From: CAZEAC01 sp964510065
GTDB lineage: Bacteria > Bdellovibrionota_C > UBA2361 > CAIXSY01
Reading direction: 5' to 3'
Assembly: GCA_964510065.1 (NCBI GenBank)
Contig: CAZEAC010000001.1
Coordinates: forward strand, 1-64,000
DNA: 64,000 nucleotides
Below are positions 43,540-51,812 of this stretch, one piece after another. A program made the translations under genes and the position numbers. Position 1 is the stretch's first letter, and the number at the start of each line of letters is the position of its first letter. The notes below the pieces were generated by a model. It was not told the DNA's origin. It ran no database searches and worked only from the letters and a program-made list of their open reading frames with translations.

Positions 43540-44160
43540 TTAGCCTGGACTGCTGACAGCTTCCAGACTCACCCCGTCTCGTACTCCAAAATCCGTGCGC
43601 GCATCAAGTTCGCGGTCAAGCGTCCGAATTCTCTCCATTTCAGCAAAAGCAATTGCATGCGCCTGTTTTGAAGTGAGATCGGGGTGGACAAGCAGGGCCT
43701 GCCGCACTGCCTCGGGTATTCTCTGATAGTTTCGTCGCGCATGTTCGGCATGCTCGAGTTCGTGAGCGAGCAGATTGTGCATCATGCGGTTCCAGCTCTC
43801 AATCACCCGAGGATTGGTACCTTTTGGCGGATCCCAACTTGGAACGCGCATGTGAACCCAATAGTCAGAGCTGATTTCTCTAATCTTGTGGATTCCGCGC
43901 GGCGTCGGCCAGTGCCAGGTAATTTTCCAATCGGTATAGGCGAAGCGTCGCTTGCCCCAGGGATCGGTAGGCCCATTACTAAGCAGCGACGTATGCAGCT
44001 CCGCGATAGTTGCGCCATGTACAGGATAAAACTCAATATGAAGGTTATCGCCGTATTCCGGAAATGGCTGCCTTACCAGGGAGGTGTCTTTCAAAAACTG
44101 CATCGATGCGCCGGTACCAAGCGCGGCAAAAAACAAATATATAGCGAATATTCTGTTCAC
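43540..44160 (-). CDS. DUF922-type putative zinc metalloprotease, exported
   Basis: A signal-anchor-like N-terminus (IFAIYLFFAALGTGASMQF) is followed by the DUF922 pattern: YPVHGATIAELHTSLLSNGP, TDWKITWHW, a central MRVPSW, and the zinc-site HELEHAEH (133-140). The two His and the Glu are spaced as in thermolysin-like or minimal gluzincin sites, so a periplasmic peptidase is plausible but untested for the family. Its ATG overlaps the fliL stop by 4 bases. The last residues (AVSSPG) and the TAA stop are encoded by an R1 arm and the R2 target duplication, so the C-terminus was probably altered by insertion. Confidence 0.78.
   Translation of the reverse strand: MNRIFAIYLFFAALGTGASMQFLKDTSLVRQPFPEYGDNLHIEFYPVHGATIAELHTSLLSNGPTDPWGKRRFAYTDWKITWHWPTPRGIHKIREISSDYWVHMRVPSWDPPKGTNPRVIESWNRMMHNLLAHELEHAEHARRNYQRIPEAVRQALLVHPDLTSKQAHAIAFAEMERIRTLDRELDARTDFGVRDGVSLEAVSSPG
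43541..43560 (+). repeat. R1 solo left arm, degenerate
   Basis: TAGCCTGGACTGCTGACAGC matches the R1 left terminus with a few changes and starts inside the right target duplication of the R2 copy. On the minus strand it encodes the C-terminus of the DUF922 protein. Confidence 0.5.
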
Positions 44161-44735
44161 TGAATCAGAAATTCGGTGAAATAGATATTAACAATCGGCC
44201 CCTCTTCCATGCCGCTCGCCTCATTAATTGCCTCTATCAGTTCTTCCTTGAGCCGATCTTTTCCATCAGGACTCAAAAGTTCGTCGGTTTTTTTGGAAGA
44301 GAGCACTTTTATGATCGCATCTCGAATCATTGGCTCGCGCTTACCGAGATGACCTGGGAATCCACCTTCACCGCCACCACCTTCACCTCCTCCACCTGAG
44401 GCTCCGCCGCCGTGACCACCACCTTCTCCACCCGCATGGGCGTCAGCCTTGGCAAGGATTTCCGGATCATACTCAACCAGCAGACTCACTTTTAGAAACG
44501 CGGTGCTCTCGGACAAGTTCACGATTACCGCTGAAACTGGGAATGTGGCATAGACTTTCGGCTTCTCCACCTCTTGCTCGGCACTAGCCTCTTTCTTCCC
44601 GCCCATCATCATCGCTGCGCCGCCGCCGACCAGTCCGAGCACAACTACTGCAGCAATTATGATAATTAGCTTTTTCTTGCTTTTGGGCGCCGCAGCTGCT
44701 TCGCCTTCTTTCCCCTCTTTCTTCTCTTCCGACAT
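44157..44735 (-). CDS. fliL: Flagellar basal body-associated protein FliL
   Basis: FliL is an inner-membrane protein that surrounds the flagellar stator and supports motor torque. A charged Lys/Glu/Ala tail is followed by one transmembrane helix (about 23-42), then the periplasmic SPFH-like core: KVYATFPVSAVIVNLSESTAFLKVSLLVEYDPEI and the C-terminal REPMIRDAIIKVLSSKKTDEL and NIYFTEFLIQ. An insertion of about 30 residues between them (HAGGEGGGHGGGASGGGGEG and on) is almost only Gly, Glu and His. No other flagellar gene is in the window, so this is an orphan copy relative to any flagellar cluster. Confidence 0.88.
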   Translation of the reverse strand: MSEEKKEGKEGEAAAAPKSKKKLIIIIAAVVVLGLVGGGAAMMMGGKKEASAEQEVEKPKVYATFPVSAVIVNLSESTAFLKVSLLVEYDPEILAKADAHAGGEGGGHGGGASGGGGEGGGGEGGFPGHLGKREPMIRDAIIKVLSSKKTDELLSPDGKDRLKEELIEAINEASGMEEGPIVNIYFTEFLIQ

Positions 44736-44873
44736 AGCTTGATATCCTCGGCCCCATGGACCGCAAAAAAGCGCAGATTTACAAAGTCTTTAGATTGATA
44801 GCGCGGAGTCACCGATTCGAACTTGTAGGGGGATCCAAGACTGGCTATATAATGGCGTTTTGTGCGATGTCGA

Positions 44874-45602
44874 TTATATTTTAGATAGCCGCGCTGCCAG
44901 AAGAATAAATGCGGTATCGACACGCAATACCCTCTTTCCAAGAGAGACCCCGTGAAATCCTGAGTCGAAAAAACTTTTTAGCTCGATATCACTCCAGCCC
45001 TTTTCGGGTCCAACAGCAAAGAAACTCCGAGCATTTTCCAAATTATCACTCGATGATGGCAGAAGTACTTGCGCTTTCGGATCAGCAACGACTCCCTGCG
45101 CACCGCGCAAATCTCGTCCACGGATTGCCTCGATACAATCAGAAAAACGCTGATACACAAATACTTTGGGAACGTGACATGACCCCGACTGTTCTATTCC
45201 TGTGATGCACTCTTTAACAATCGCGCTTTGTTCCAAGACCTTTGATTGGAGATAGCTTTTGTCGGTCTTCTCAGCACGGGTAATGTGGATCTCTTGAATG
45301 CCGAGCATCGCGCTTTGGAAAATAATTCGCCGCATCGTCGGAGGCCTCGATACCGCGACAATGCCAAAAAGCGAGTTGGGAACGAGCACCTCTCCCACAT
45401 CAATCGATAGTCGAACCAAATCCGAAGTACACTCTACGACAAGGGCCTTACCGCGCCTGCCTGCGGCAAGCAGTACGCACTGAATTGTCTCGCCCTGTCT
45501 AAGGTCGTGCGCGCGACGCACAGACTCAAAACGATCATGCCGAAAGCAGACTTCGTGCTGCCCCGGGCTCCACTCATTTTCAAAAATAGCAAGGAAGTTC
45601 AA
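44874..45602 (-). CDS. rsmE: 16S rRNA m3U1498 methyltransferase RsmE
   Basis: This SPOUT-class methyltransferase modifies U1498 of 16S rRNA. An N-terminal PUA-like domain is followed by the RsmE motifs: SRPPTMRRIIFQSAMLGIQEI, RAEKTDKSY, the trefoil-knot loop FAVGPEKGWSDIELKSF, and SLGKRVLRVDTAF. Two knot-loop residues deviate from the usual GPEGG and LRTETA, which is conservative. The stop of the Cys-rich exported gene lies 9 bp upstream. Confidence 0.88.
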   Translation of the reverse strand: MNFLAIFENEWSPGQHEVCFRHDRFESVRRAHDLRQGETIQCVLLAAGRRGKALVVECTSDLVRLSIDVGEVLVPNSLFGIVAVSRPPTMRRIIFQSAMLGIQEIHITRAEKTDKSYLQSKVLEQSAIVKECITGIEQSGSCHVPKVFVYQRFSDCIEAIRGRDLRGAQGVVADPKAQVLLPSSSDNLENARSFFAVGPEKGWSDIELKSFFDSGFHGVSLGKRVLRVDTAFILLAARLSKI

Positions 45603-45611
45603 GGTATGCCC

Positions 45612-45890
45612 TCACACGCAGTCTTGAGGACAGCTCGAAGAGCTCTCCTCACATGGGCAGCCCTCAGATTGGCATACGATCTCTTGGCATGATCCATCCC
45701 CGCAGAGATCACGACATATTCCAGAAAGCGGCTTCAATTCAGCTTTTCCGGGAGCTTTCGGAGTCTCTGCCGCGATCGGTTTGTCGGTCTCAACATCAAT
45801 AGGTGTTTCTTCTGCAGCGTGCGCTCGAACACTCAGCACGCTTAAAGTGAAAAGTGCCGACGAAAATAGTACTCGCGCGAATAATCTCAT
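45612..45890 (-). CDS. Small exported protein with eight-cysteine module
   Basis: The 92-residue protein has a signal peptide (RLFARVLFSSALFTLSVLSV, then RAHA). A short acidic/Pro/Lys linker precedes the Cys-rich tail C-x3-CGDG-x-C-x-E-x-VC-x4-GC-x-C-x6-CP-x-DC. Cysteine spacing is identical to the C-terminus of the exported protein at 31698-32363. Here the module is nearly the whole mature protein, which makes it a minimal carrier. It overlaps the flippase-like gene by 4 bases and is followed closely by rsmE. Confidence 0.72.
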   Translation of the reverse strand: MRLFARVLFSSALFTLSVLSVRAHAAEETPIDVETDKPIAAETPKAPGKAELKPLSGICRDLCGDGSCQEIVCQSEGCPCEESSSSCPQDCV

Positions 45891-46897
45891 ACTTTCACCC
45901 CTCCATCGAAGTCACTACGAAGTTCAGTTAAGCTCAAATTATTGCGCAAAAGGTAATACGCGCCGATCCCAACTACAATTAAATATTGCACGACATGACT
46001 TACTATTGAATAGGCAACTGCTTTGTCGCTTGGCAGACTCAACAGCGCAAAGGCCGCGACACAACCGGTCTGATAAACCCCCACAAAACCGGGTGCGCTC
46101 GGCATCGCCACTGCTAACGCCACAATCACGCCCGTCGTAACCGCGGCCATTACCGAAGGCTCTAAGTGAAACATCGGCAGAAAATAGTAGAACTGTGCGA
46201 ACGTGGTCAGCCATACAAGAAGTGTCAAACCCACAATCAACGCAAGCCGACCTCGCGCAGTCAACACCGCGGCTCCACGCACAAAATCCAGCGCCAGGGG
46301 CGCGGCAAACTTTTGAATTATCGAGGGAAGATACGCTAACACGGCCTGAATAAACTTTTCGGTAAATTTCGGCGCAAACGAGCAGAGCAACATCACCGCA
46401 AAGATTCCTAGAGCAACCGCACCGAAAAACACTGCCCCTTTCAAAAGAAGCGCCGGGACTTCCGGCACAAAGAACATCACCATAAAAAACGAAAGCAGCA
46501 CCATCGCCAAATCGAAAAAGCGCTCGATCAACACTGAAGCGAATCCCACCGAGAAGCGATGCGAAGATTGCCGGGCAAGAAGCGCTGGTCTTACAATCTC
46601 GCCGGCGCGCATTGGAAGCAAAAATGTAGCCAAGTTGGCTATCATGAAAATCCCATACAGTTTCATCGTCGGCACGGGTTCTGAAGCCGGCAAAAGATAG
46701 TGCCAACGCAACGCTCGTAAATACAGATTGAGCAGTGTCGCTATTACCACGGGCACAAAATACCAGGGTTCGGCCCGTCTCATTTCGCGGAAAACATCGC
46801 CCCATGGTACCATCACTAACATGACAACAATGATGGCAACGCTTACCACAACACCGAGCCACGCCGACAATTTCTTCTTCGCCATATTTTCAGACAT
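45887..46897 (-). CDS. Lysylphosphatidylglycerol-synthase-type transmembrane protein (UPF0104-like)
   Basis: The 336-residue inner-membrane protein has about eight helices and belongs to the flippase-like family that shares the membrane part of MprF. Recognisable segments are LRALRWHYLLPASEPVPTMK with IMANLATFLLPMRAGEIVRPALLAR, the later FASVLIERFFDLAMVLL and AMPSAPGFVGVYQTGCVAAFALL. There is no aminoacyltransferase domain, so it probably moves or senses a lipid rather than lysylating it. It begins directly after the hemH stop and overlaps the Cys-rich gene. Confidence 0.88.
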   Translation of the reverse strand: MSENMAKKKLSAWLGVVVSVAIIVVMLVMVPWGDVFREMRRAEPWYFVPVVIATLLNLYLRALRWHYLLPASEPVPTMKLYGIFMIANLATFLLPMRAGEIVRPALLARQSSHRFSVGFASVLIERFFDLAMVLLSFFMVMFFVPEVPALLLKGAVFFGAVALGIFAVMLLCSFAPKFTEKFIQAVLAYLPSIIQKFAAPLALDFVRGAAVLTARGRLALIVGLTLLVWLTTFAQFYYFLPMFHLEPSVMAAVTTGVIVALAVAMPSAPGFVGVYQTGCVAAFALLSLPSDKAVAYSIVSHVVQYLIVVGIGAYYLLRNNLSLTELRSDFDGGVKV

Positions 46898-47968
46898 TTA
46901 ACAACACTCCTGGTGACGCTGATGCCTCCAAGGGCATGTAAGTTCTCGCGGCTTCTCGCGGTCTTCTAGCCACCCCGATAGCTCGCGCCGAACGATCCGC
47001 GCCATTCCCGCTATCCAAGAATCGCGGTCGTTCAAACATGGCACGAGAACAAGATCCTTACCACCTGACTCGATAAAGAGCTTTCGGCCCTCGTGGCCAA
47101 TTTCGTCAATAGTCTCGAGACAGTCCGCCGTAAAACCGGGGCACGCCACGGCGATCGTGCCAATACCCTCCTTGGCCATTTGACTTAGTGTTATATCCGT
47201 ATAGGGCCTCAACCAAGGCTTGCTTCCGAATCTCGATTGAAAAGTCTGCACAATTTTATCCGGTGGCAGCTTTATGCTCGCCCGTAGCTCTTCGGTAGTT
47301 TCTGTACACATACAGCAGTACGGATCGCCCTTTTCGACGTACTCTTCAGGCACCCCATGATAGGAAATAATGACCTTTTCGACATCAGGGCGCTCTTGCA
47401 GCACAGCGCTGATGCACTCGGAAAGAGGCTGGAGATAGGCCGGATCATTGAAATAAGGAGCAACAACACGCAATGTCGGCACCGAACGCTTGGTAAGGAG
47501 ATGCGAAAATACTGCGTCATAGGTCGAAGCAGTTGTCGCCGCGGCATACTGCGGATACATCGGGAAGAGCAGAATTCTGTCGCATCCTTTATCGATAAGC
47601 TGATCGAGTGCCGACTGAAGCGATGGCCTGCCATAACGCATGCCGAAACACACCTCTATATCGGGATTATCCGCGCGAAGGGTTCGTTCAAGCTTATCGC
47701 GGCAGCTCGCGGTAGTTTTAAGAAGTGGTGAGCCTGTATCGGTCCAAATCCTTGCATAGAGCGCCGCTGATTTCTTGGGGCGTGTTCGCAAAATAATTCC
47801 GTGAAGAATACACCACCATAGCACTCGTGGGACTTCAATGACTCTACGATCCCAGAGAAATTCCGCGAGGTAACGTCGAAGTGCCGACGCAGTCGGCGCA
47901 TCGGGAGTTCCCAGTTGTGCGAGAAGTACCCCTACTTTCCCTTTATTTCTTCTACATTCAAGACTCAT
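46898..47968 (-). CDS. hemH: Ferrochelatase
   Basis: HemH inserts iron into protoporphyrin IX (or metal into a related porphyrin). The active-site His lies in VIISYHGVPEEYV, and the acidic side in CPGFTADCLETIDEIGHEG. It begins GVLLAQLGTPDAPTASALRRYL. The Cys-rich segments GDPYCCMCTETTEEL and the terminal HQECC suggest possible metal or Fe-S ligands, as some bacterial ferrochelatases have, but I cannot assign a cluster. I start at MSLECRRNK; another ATG four codons upstream overlaps the hemG stop. It follows hemG, the preceding enzyme of the pathway. Confidence 0.95.
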   Translation of the reverse strand: MSLECRRNKGKVGVLLAQLGTPDAPTASALRRYLAEFLWDRRVIEVPRVLWWCILHGIILRTRPKKSAALYARIWTDTGSPLLKTTASCRDKLERTLRADNPDIEVCFGMRYGRPSLQSALDQLIDKGCDRILLFPMYPQYAAATTASTYDAVFSHLLTKRSVPTLRVVAPYFNDPAYLQPLSECISAVLQERPDVEKVIISYHGVPEEYVEKGDPYCCMCTETTEELRASIKLPPDKIVQTFQSRFGSKPWLRPYTDITLSQMAKEGIGTIAVACPGFTADCLETIDEIGHEGRKLFIESGGKDLVLVPCLNDRDSWIAGMARIVRRELSGWLEDREKPRELTCPWRHQRHQECC

Positions 47969-47973
47969 CGCAT

Positions 47974-49290
47974 CTACCATGCAGTATGTATTCGATCCGG
48001 TACTCCGACTCCACCACGATCTGCCCCGCAAAATGACAGCCCCGGGAGCCGCGCTTCAAGCTGCTGCATCCCTTCTTCAATACGGTGGTGCCCAATCTCA
48101 TATTGAGGTATCGCACGGGGCCAACGCTGAAGCGCAAGCACTCCTTGATCTTCAATGACAATCTGCAGAGTGCTCTTCAATTCAGCTTTTAGGGAGGAAA
48201 CTATTTGCTGATCGCTTAGCGCGAGAACATCCTCGCGATTTATTCCCCCTATGCATGCGGTGAGGAGGTGCGATCCTTCAGGGGCAAGGTGAGGAAATAA
48301 TTGAGAATTAAACATTACGCCAAGAAGCGCGCTGGGACGTCCTGGCGGAAAGAGAACACCAAAGCCCCGCTCTGGGAGCTTTGTGGTGTGAGCAACGCGA
48401 ACATGCAGCATCATTAGTGGCGCACTGCGCATTTTTTCTAGCTCAGCTTTAAGACCCGCGCACTGCTCGGGCAGATAGCTTGCGCTTGAAGTGCCTGAAG
48501 TACAGACGCTTAATTTCTCTGCTTTGAAAGTTTCTCCCGAGCTATCGACAACTTGAAAAGTTCCGTCATTCTCAAAACTGACACCCCGTACCGACTGCGG
48601 ACGTACTGTTAAGTTTTCTCCGCAGCGCTCCCTCAGCCGCTCAATCAGGCTCGACATGCCACCGCGCAGCACGAATATTTTCCGCGCGCCTTTTGATTTT
48701 CGATAGCCCAGCAACGTTCCATCAGAACGGAGATGTTCCCACAACAGCGGGAAAAGTGAGCGTGCGCTTAACTTTGAAATGTCTCCGCCGAATATTCCCT
48801 GAAGTGCCGGCTCGAGGAGCGCTTTTACAGCATGTCGGCCCAGAATTCTGCTGAAAAATTGCTCAACACTTTCGTCGTCGGCACGCGGTGCGAATCTCCC
48901 ACGGCTTAAAACGCCAAGAACGAGCGAAAGGCTATCGGCCTTGCGGAAAAGCGGAGAGAGAAACAACCCAAGGGGCGAACGGCTAACCGCGCGAGGTGCA
49001 TTTTCATACCATACATACTGCCGAAAACGCTCAATCGCCGGATAGACGATCTGGGATTCGAGTTCTAGTGTGCGGAGAAGCTCTTCGATTCGCGGCTTTA
49101 ACACAAGCACCGCGGGCCCCTGCTCTATAATGAAACCCTTTTCATGTCGGGTGCGAATGACGCCGCCGAGGGCACCCGGCTCGAAAAGCCTCACTTTGTT
49201 CCCCTGTGCACAAAGTTTATAAGCTCGAGTAAGACCGCTTACTCCACCACCAATAATAATGTGTTCCTTGGTCACTGCTCCCTCGAACAA
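47974..49290 (-). CDS. hemY: Protoporphyrinogen oxidase, FAD-dependent (HemY/PPOX type)
   Basis: This flavoenzyme oxidises protoporphyrinogen IX just before iron insertion. The FAD fingerprint is HIIIGGGVSGLTRAYKL, followed by LFEPGALGGVIRTRHEKGFIIEQGP, which is typical of the PPOX/amine-oxidase fold. Later ALLEPALQGIFGGDISKLSARSLFP and VLRGGMSSLIERL match the oxygen-type PPOX. The start is TTG, with a GTG five codons later as an alternative. It is the first gene of a long leftward run and ends 5 bp before hemH. Confidence 0.92.
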   Translation of the reverse strand: MFEGAVTKEHIIIGGGVSGLTRAYKLCAQGNKVRLFEPGALGGVIRTRHEKGFIIEQGPAVLVLKPRIEELLRTLELESQIVYPAIERFRQYVWYENAPRAVSRSPLGLFLSPLFRKADSLSLVLGVLSRGRFAPRADDESVEQFFSRILGRHAVKALLEPALQGIFGGDISKLSARSLFPLLWEHLRSDGTLLGYRKSKGARKIFVLRGGMSSLIERLRERCGENLTVRPQSVRGVSFENDGTFQVVDSSGETFKAEKLSVCTSGTSSASYLPEQCAGLKAELEKMRSAPLMMLHVRVAHTTKLPERGFGVLFPPGRPSALLGVMFNSQLFPHLAPEGSHLLTACIGGINREDVLALSDQQIVSSLKAELKSTLQIVIEDQGVLALQRWPRAIPQYEIGHHRIEEGMQQLEARLPGLSFCGADRGGVGVPDRIHTAW

Positions 49291-49331
49291 GTCTCGTATC
49301 TGCCCATAAATCCCAGGTATTCTTCCCCTAA

Positions 49332-49397
49332 CTCTGTGACCTCTGTGTCTCCGTGGTTTAAATACCTTAAAACCACAGAGACACAGAGGTCACAGAG
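49332..49397. repeat. R3-type hairpin (66 bp)
   Basis: CTCTGTGACCTCTGTGTCTC is the start of a nearly perfect arm of about 28 nt, mirrored by ACCACAGAGACACAGAGGTC. The ACCACAGAGACACAGAG core is the same as in the other R3 copies, but the CTAGTACACT termini are absent. I recall such sequences from several unrelated bacterial genomes. It lies 40 bp upstream of the hemY start. Confidence 0.65.
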
Positions 49398-49763
49398 TAG
49401 CGGAAAAAGCTACCCACACTTAATAAGTAGGTACATTAATTAAAGTTAACCTACTCAAATCCTTGATTTTTTAAAAGTCAGCGTAGCGGGTTCTATGCAA
49501 AATAACTTTAAACGCCGAGCCTTTAGGAGTTTTGAAAATAAGACGATACGATAATTGGAGCCTGTAGAACAGCTGTTCATTCTAGAGTGATGCCTAAGTG
49601 GATATTGCGTCTTATTGAATAGCACGTGGCACCGAGGGGAGCTTTTGCTGGGGTCGTTCAATTAAATTTTTCGTCCTGTTACGTTGATCTGACGGCCCAA
49701 AGCAGATTTTACATTCCCGAATAAAGGTTTTGGATTTTTGACGCAGGCTGGGTTTTGCAAGCA
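49398..49763. other. Gene-free stretch before the J-domain gene
   Basis: About 365 bp hold no convincing open frame. A weak inverted repeat (AGTAGGT at 49426 and ACCTACT at 49449) is followed by a short T-run and might be a terminator-like hairpin. I see nothing else. Confidence 0.35.
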
Positions 49764-50327
49764 ATGATTCCAAAGAGGTTTGAGAACAAGAATTACTACG
49801 AGATTCTTGGCATAAATCAGGATGCTACACGTGACGAGATCGCGAAAACCTACCGCGACCTTTGCCGAATCTACCATCCTGATTCAAACTATTACGCCGA
49901 TATCATCGACGATCCGCCAAACGAAGAGCATATGGCGATATTCAGGATGATTACCGACGCATATAATGTGCTTATCGATGAAGAGGCACGCGCAAAATAC
50001 AACGATGAGCTGTTTTACAAGAGTCACCGCCGATTGACACAGGTCACCGCGGTTAACTTCGACACGTCGCACCCATCACTAAAAGGAGTTTCGAAGACGG
50101 GACGAGAGCAAGTCCTGAAAGTCGCGCCGCTCTTTGCGCAGGGAACGCCGGAGAGCCACTCTTTGCGGCTTAAGGCTGTAGAAAAAGATTGGGCCGAAAA
50201 CGTTCCCTCGATATCCCAAATTATGCGTGCGCAGAGCCGCGCACCAAGCAAAGCGCTTGGGCCAATTCTTGGCGGTGTAATCTTTGGGCTGATAGTCGGA
50301 ATAATCGCAATTTCGCTGGCGTTGTAA
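49764..50327 (+). CDS. Membrane-tethered J-domain protein
   Basis: An N-terminal J-domain (NYYEILGINQDATRDEIAKTYRDL) with the Hsp70-stimulating HPD at 38-40 extends to about residue 85. A polar linker of about 80 residues follows, and a C-terminal hydrophobic helix (LGPILGGVIFGLIVGIIAIS) anchors it in the inner membrane with the J-domain in the cytoplasm. It has no Gly/Phe or zinc-finger domain, so it is a type III J-protein recruiting DnaK to one client. I chose the ATG; a TTG three codons earlier is also open. The partner client is unknown. Confidence 0.88.
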   Translation: MIPKRFENKNYYEILGINQDATRDEIAKTYRDLCRIYHPDSNYYADIIDDPPNEEHMAIFRMITDAYNVLIDEEARAKYNDELFYKSHRRLTQVTAVNFDTSHPSLKGVSKTGREQVLKVAPLFAQGTPESHSLRLKAVEKDWAENVPSISQIMRAQSRAPSKALGPILGGVIFGLIVGIIAISLAL

Positions 50328-50471
50328 TCTCTTACCATTTTAAAGACTTGGGATTATGCAAGAGCAGCCAATGTTCGTGCAGCAACCCTTTTTCGTGGTT
50401 GAAACAGCCGCAATAGGCCGCTCTTTCAACTGATATTGCAGTTTGTCGAAGAAATCCGCGATAGTAGTGCG

Positions 50472-51812
50472 ATGATTCGGCTTCGAGTGATACTTCATGC
50501 GATTCTTGTATCCTCCACCCTGCTGTTTTTCGCGGCAACTTCAGCCACACCTCATGCTTTCGCCGAGGAGACTCGGCGAAGCCTCGCTGAGATTTATCAG
50601 CTCGCAATTGCGCAAAGTGAGAAAATCCAACAAGATCAACAATCCGTAAAGATCGCGGAAAGTATGTACCGCGAGACCTTTGCCGGGCTATTCCCCAATA
50701 TTCATTTGTTTGCGACAGAGCGGATTCGAAGCAGCAAGAGCTACGGCTCAAGTTCTTCGAATGCAAACGCAAGTTCCAATGATCCAAATTCACCTGAAAA
50801 CGGTGGGCGCAGCTCTCGAGAGCCGCGCGAGTTTCAAAGCGGAATTAGTCTGCGTCAACCGCTCTTCACAGGATTTCGAGAAAGATACCAAACAAATGCG
50901 GCGAAAGCCGAAATAAACGCCGCCGAATACGATAGTCAGCGCAATAAGGAGCTTCTGTACCTCGATGTTGCTGAGATTTACCATCAAATTCAGCTCTATG
51001 AAGGTGATATGAGGATACTTGAGCCGGTACAAGATATCTTAGCAGAGCGGCTCGCTCAGATTGAACGATTTATCCAGCTGGGACGCTCGCGAAGCAGCGA
51101 GCTTCTGAGCATCGAAGCCGAAAGAGCCAAGGTAGTCTCGACGATTGAAAATACCCGTGGCGCTCGTGACTCCTCTTTGGAGTTACTCGCGTTTCTTATA
51201 GGAATTTCCGCGCAATCCATTTCGCTCGCTGAGGCCGCGCCGCTTTCGCCCTTGGAACCGCTCGAATACTATTTAGGGCGTGAAGCGAACCGCGCGGACA
51301 TCTTGGCATTGACTCAACGTCAAAGTGCCCGTCAACTTGAGCGAGTGGTTGCTGAGCGAGAGCGCTGGCCGTATATCTCTCTTGAGGGGAATTATTATCC
51401 CTACGAAGATCCTGATCTTAATCGCGATTGGGATCTTCTCCTCCGTTTCGATATTCCAATTTTTGAAGGCGGCGCGATCTCCGCTCGTGTGAGCCGAAGT
51501 GAAGCCGAACTTCAAAAGCTAAACCTTGCTCTTGCCGAAGCTCGAAGGATCGCCGAGCGTGACGTGCGCACTTCATTTACGCGGTGTCGGGCTTCAGTTG
51601 CCCAGGTAGCTGCGCTTGAAAAGCAGGTTGAAGCCGCTAAGAGAAACCTTGATTCTCAAAGGCGCGACTACGAGCTTGGCGTGGTCAATAATCTTGACGT
51701 TCTCTCCGCAATCCGAGCCGTACAGGATGCTGCGCGCGACCTTCTTAGTGCCCAGGCAGCGGCGAGGATCTATCGTGCAGAACTACAAGTTGCGATAGGT
51801 GACATCTCATGA
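50472..51812 (+). CDS. TolC-family outer membrane channel protein
   Basis: The protein has a signal peptide (ILHAILVSSTLLFFAATSAT) ending at about residue 32. The mature chain has the duplicated TolC layout: SLAEIYQLAIAQSEKIQQDQQ, a membrane strand region with a long Ser/Asn insertion (about 80-115), GISLRQPLFTGFRERYQTNAA, coiled helices and a second repeat with FDIPIFEGGAISARVSRSEAEL. The later YELGVVNNLDVLSAIRAVQDA is a typical family signature. It forms the outer-membrane exit duct for the RND pump encoded next, which overlaps by ATGA. In-frame codons upstream to 50436 were rejected because the signal peptide begins at this ATG. Confidence 0.92.
   Translation: MIRLRVILHAILVSSTLLFFAATSATPHAFAEETRRSLAEIYQLAIAQSEKIQQDQQSVKIAESMYRETFAGLFPNIHLFATERIRSSKSYGSSSSNANASSNDPNSPENGGRSSREPREFQSGISLRQPLFTGFRERYQTNAAKAEINAAEYDSQRNKELLYLDVAEIYHQIQLYEGDMRILEPVQDILAERLAQIERFIQLGRSRSSELLSIEAERAKVVSTIENTRGARDSSLELLAFLIGISAQSISLAEAAPLSPLEPLEYYLGREANRADILALTQRQSARQLERVVAERERWPYISLEGNYYPYEDPDLNRDWDLLLRFDIPIFEGGAISARVSRSEAELQKLNLALAEARRIAERDVRTSFTRCRASVAQVAALEKQVEAAKRNLDSQRRDYELGVVNNLDVLSAIRAVQDAARDLLSAQAAARIYRAELQVAIGDIS

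Noticed and set aside
44814..44840. GATTCGAACTTGTAGG between rsmE and fliL looked like a tRNA T-arm
   Set aside because: The five bases on either side of the loop do not pair, and no acceptor or anticodon stem can be built.
44756..44881. 41-codon plus-strand frame MDRKKAQIYKVFRLIA...
   Set aside because: It lies antisense between two leftward genes, has no ribosome binding site and no recognisable feature; most likely chance.
49455..49661. 68-residue minus-strand frame upstream of the J-domain gene
   Set aside because: Composition and lack of start signals look like non-coding sequence.
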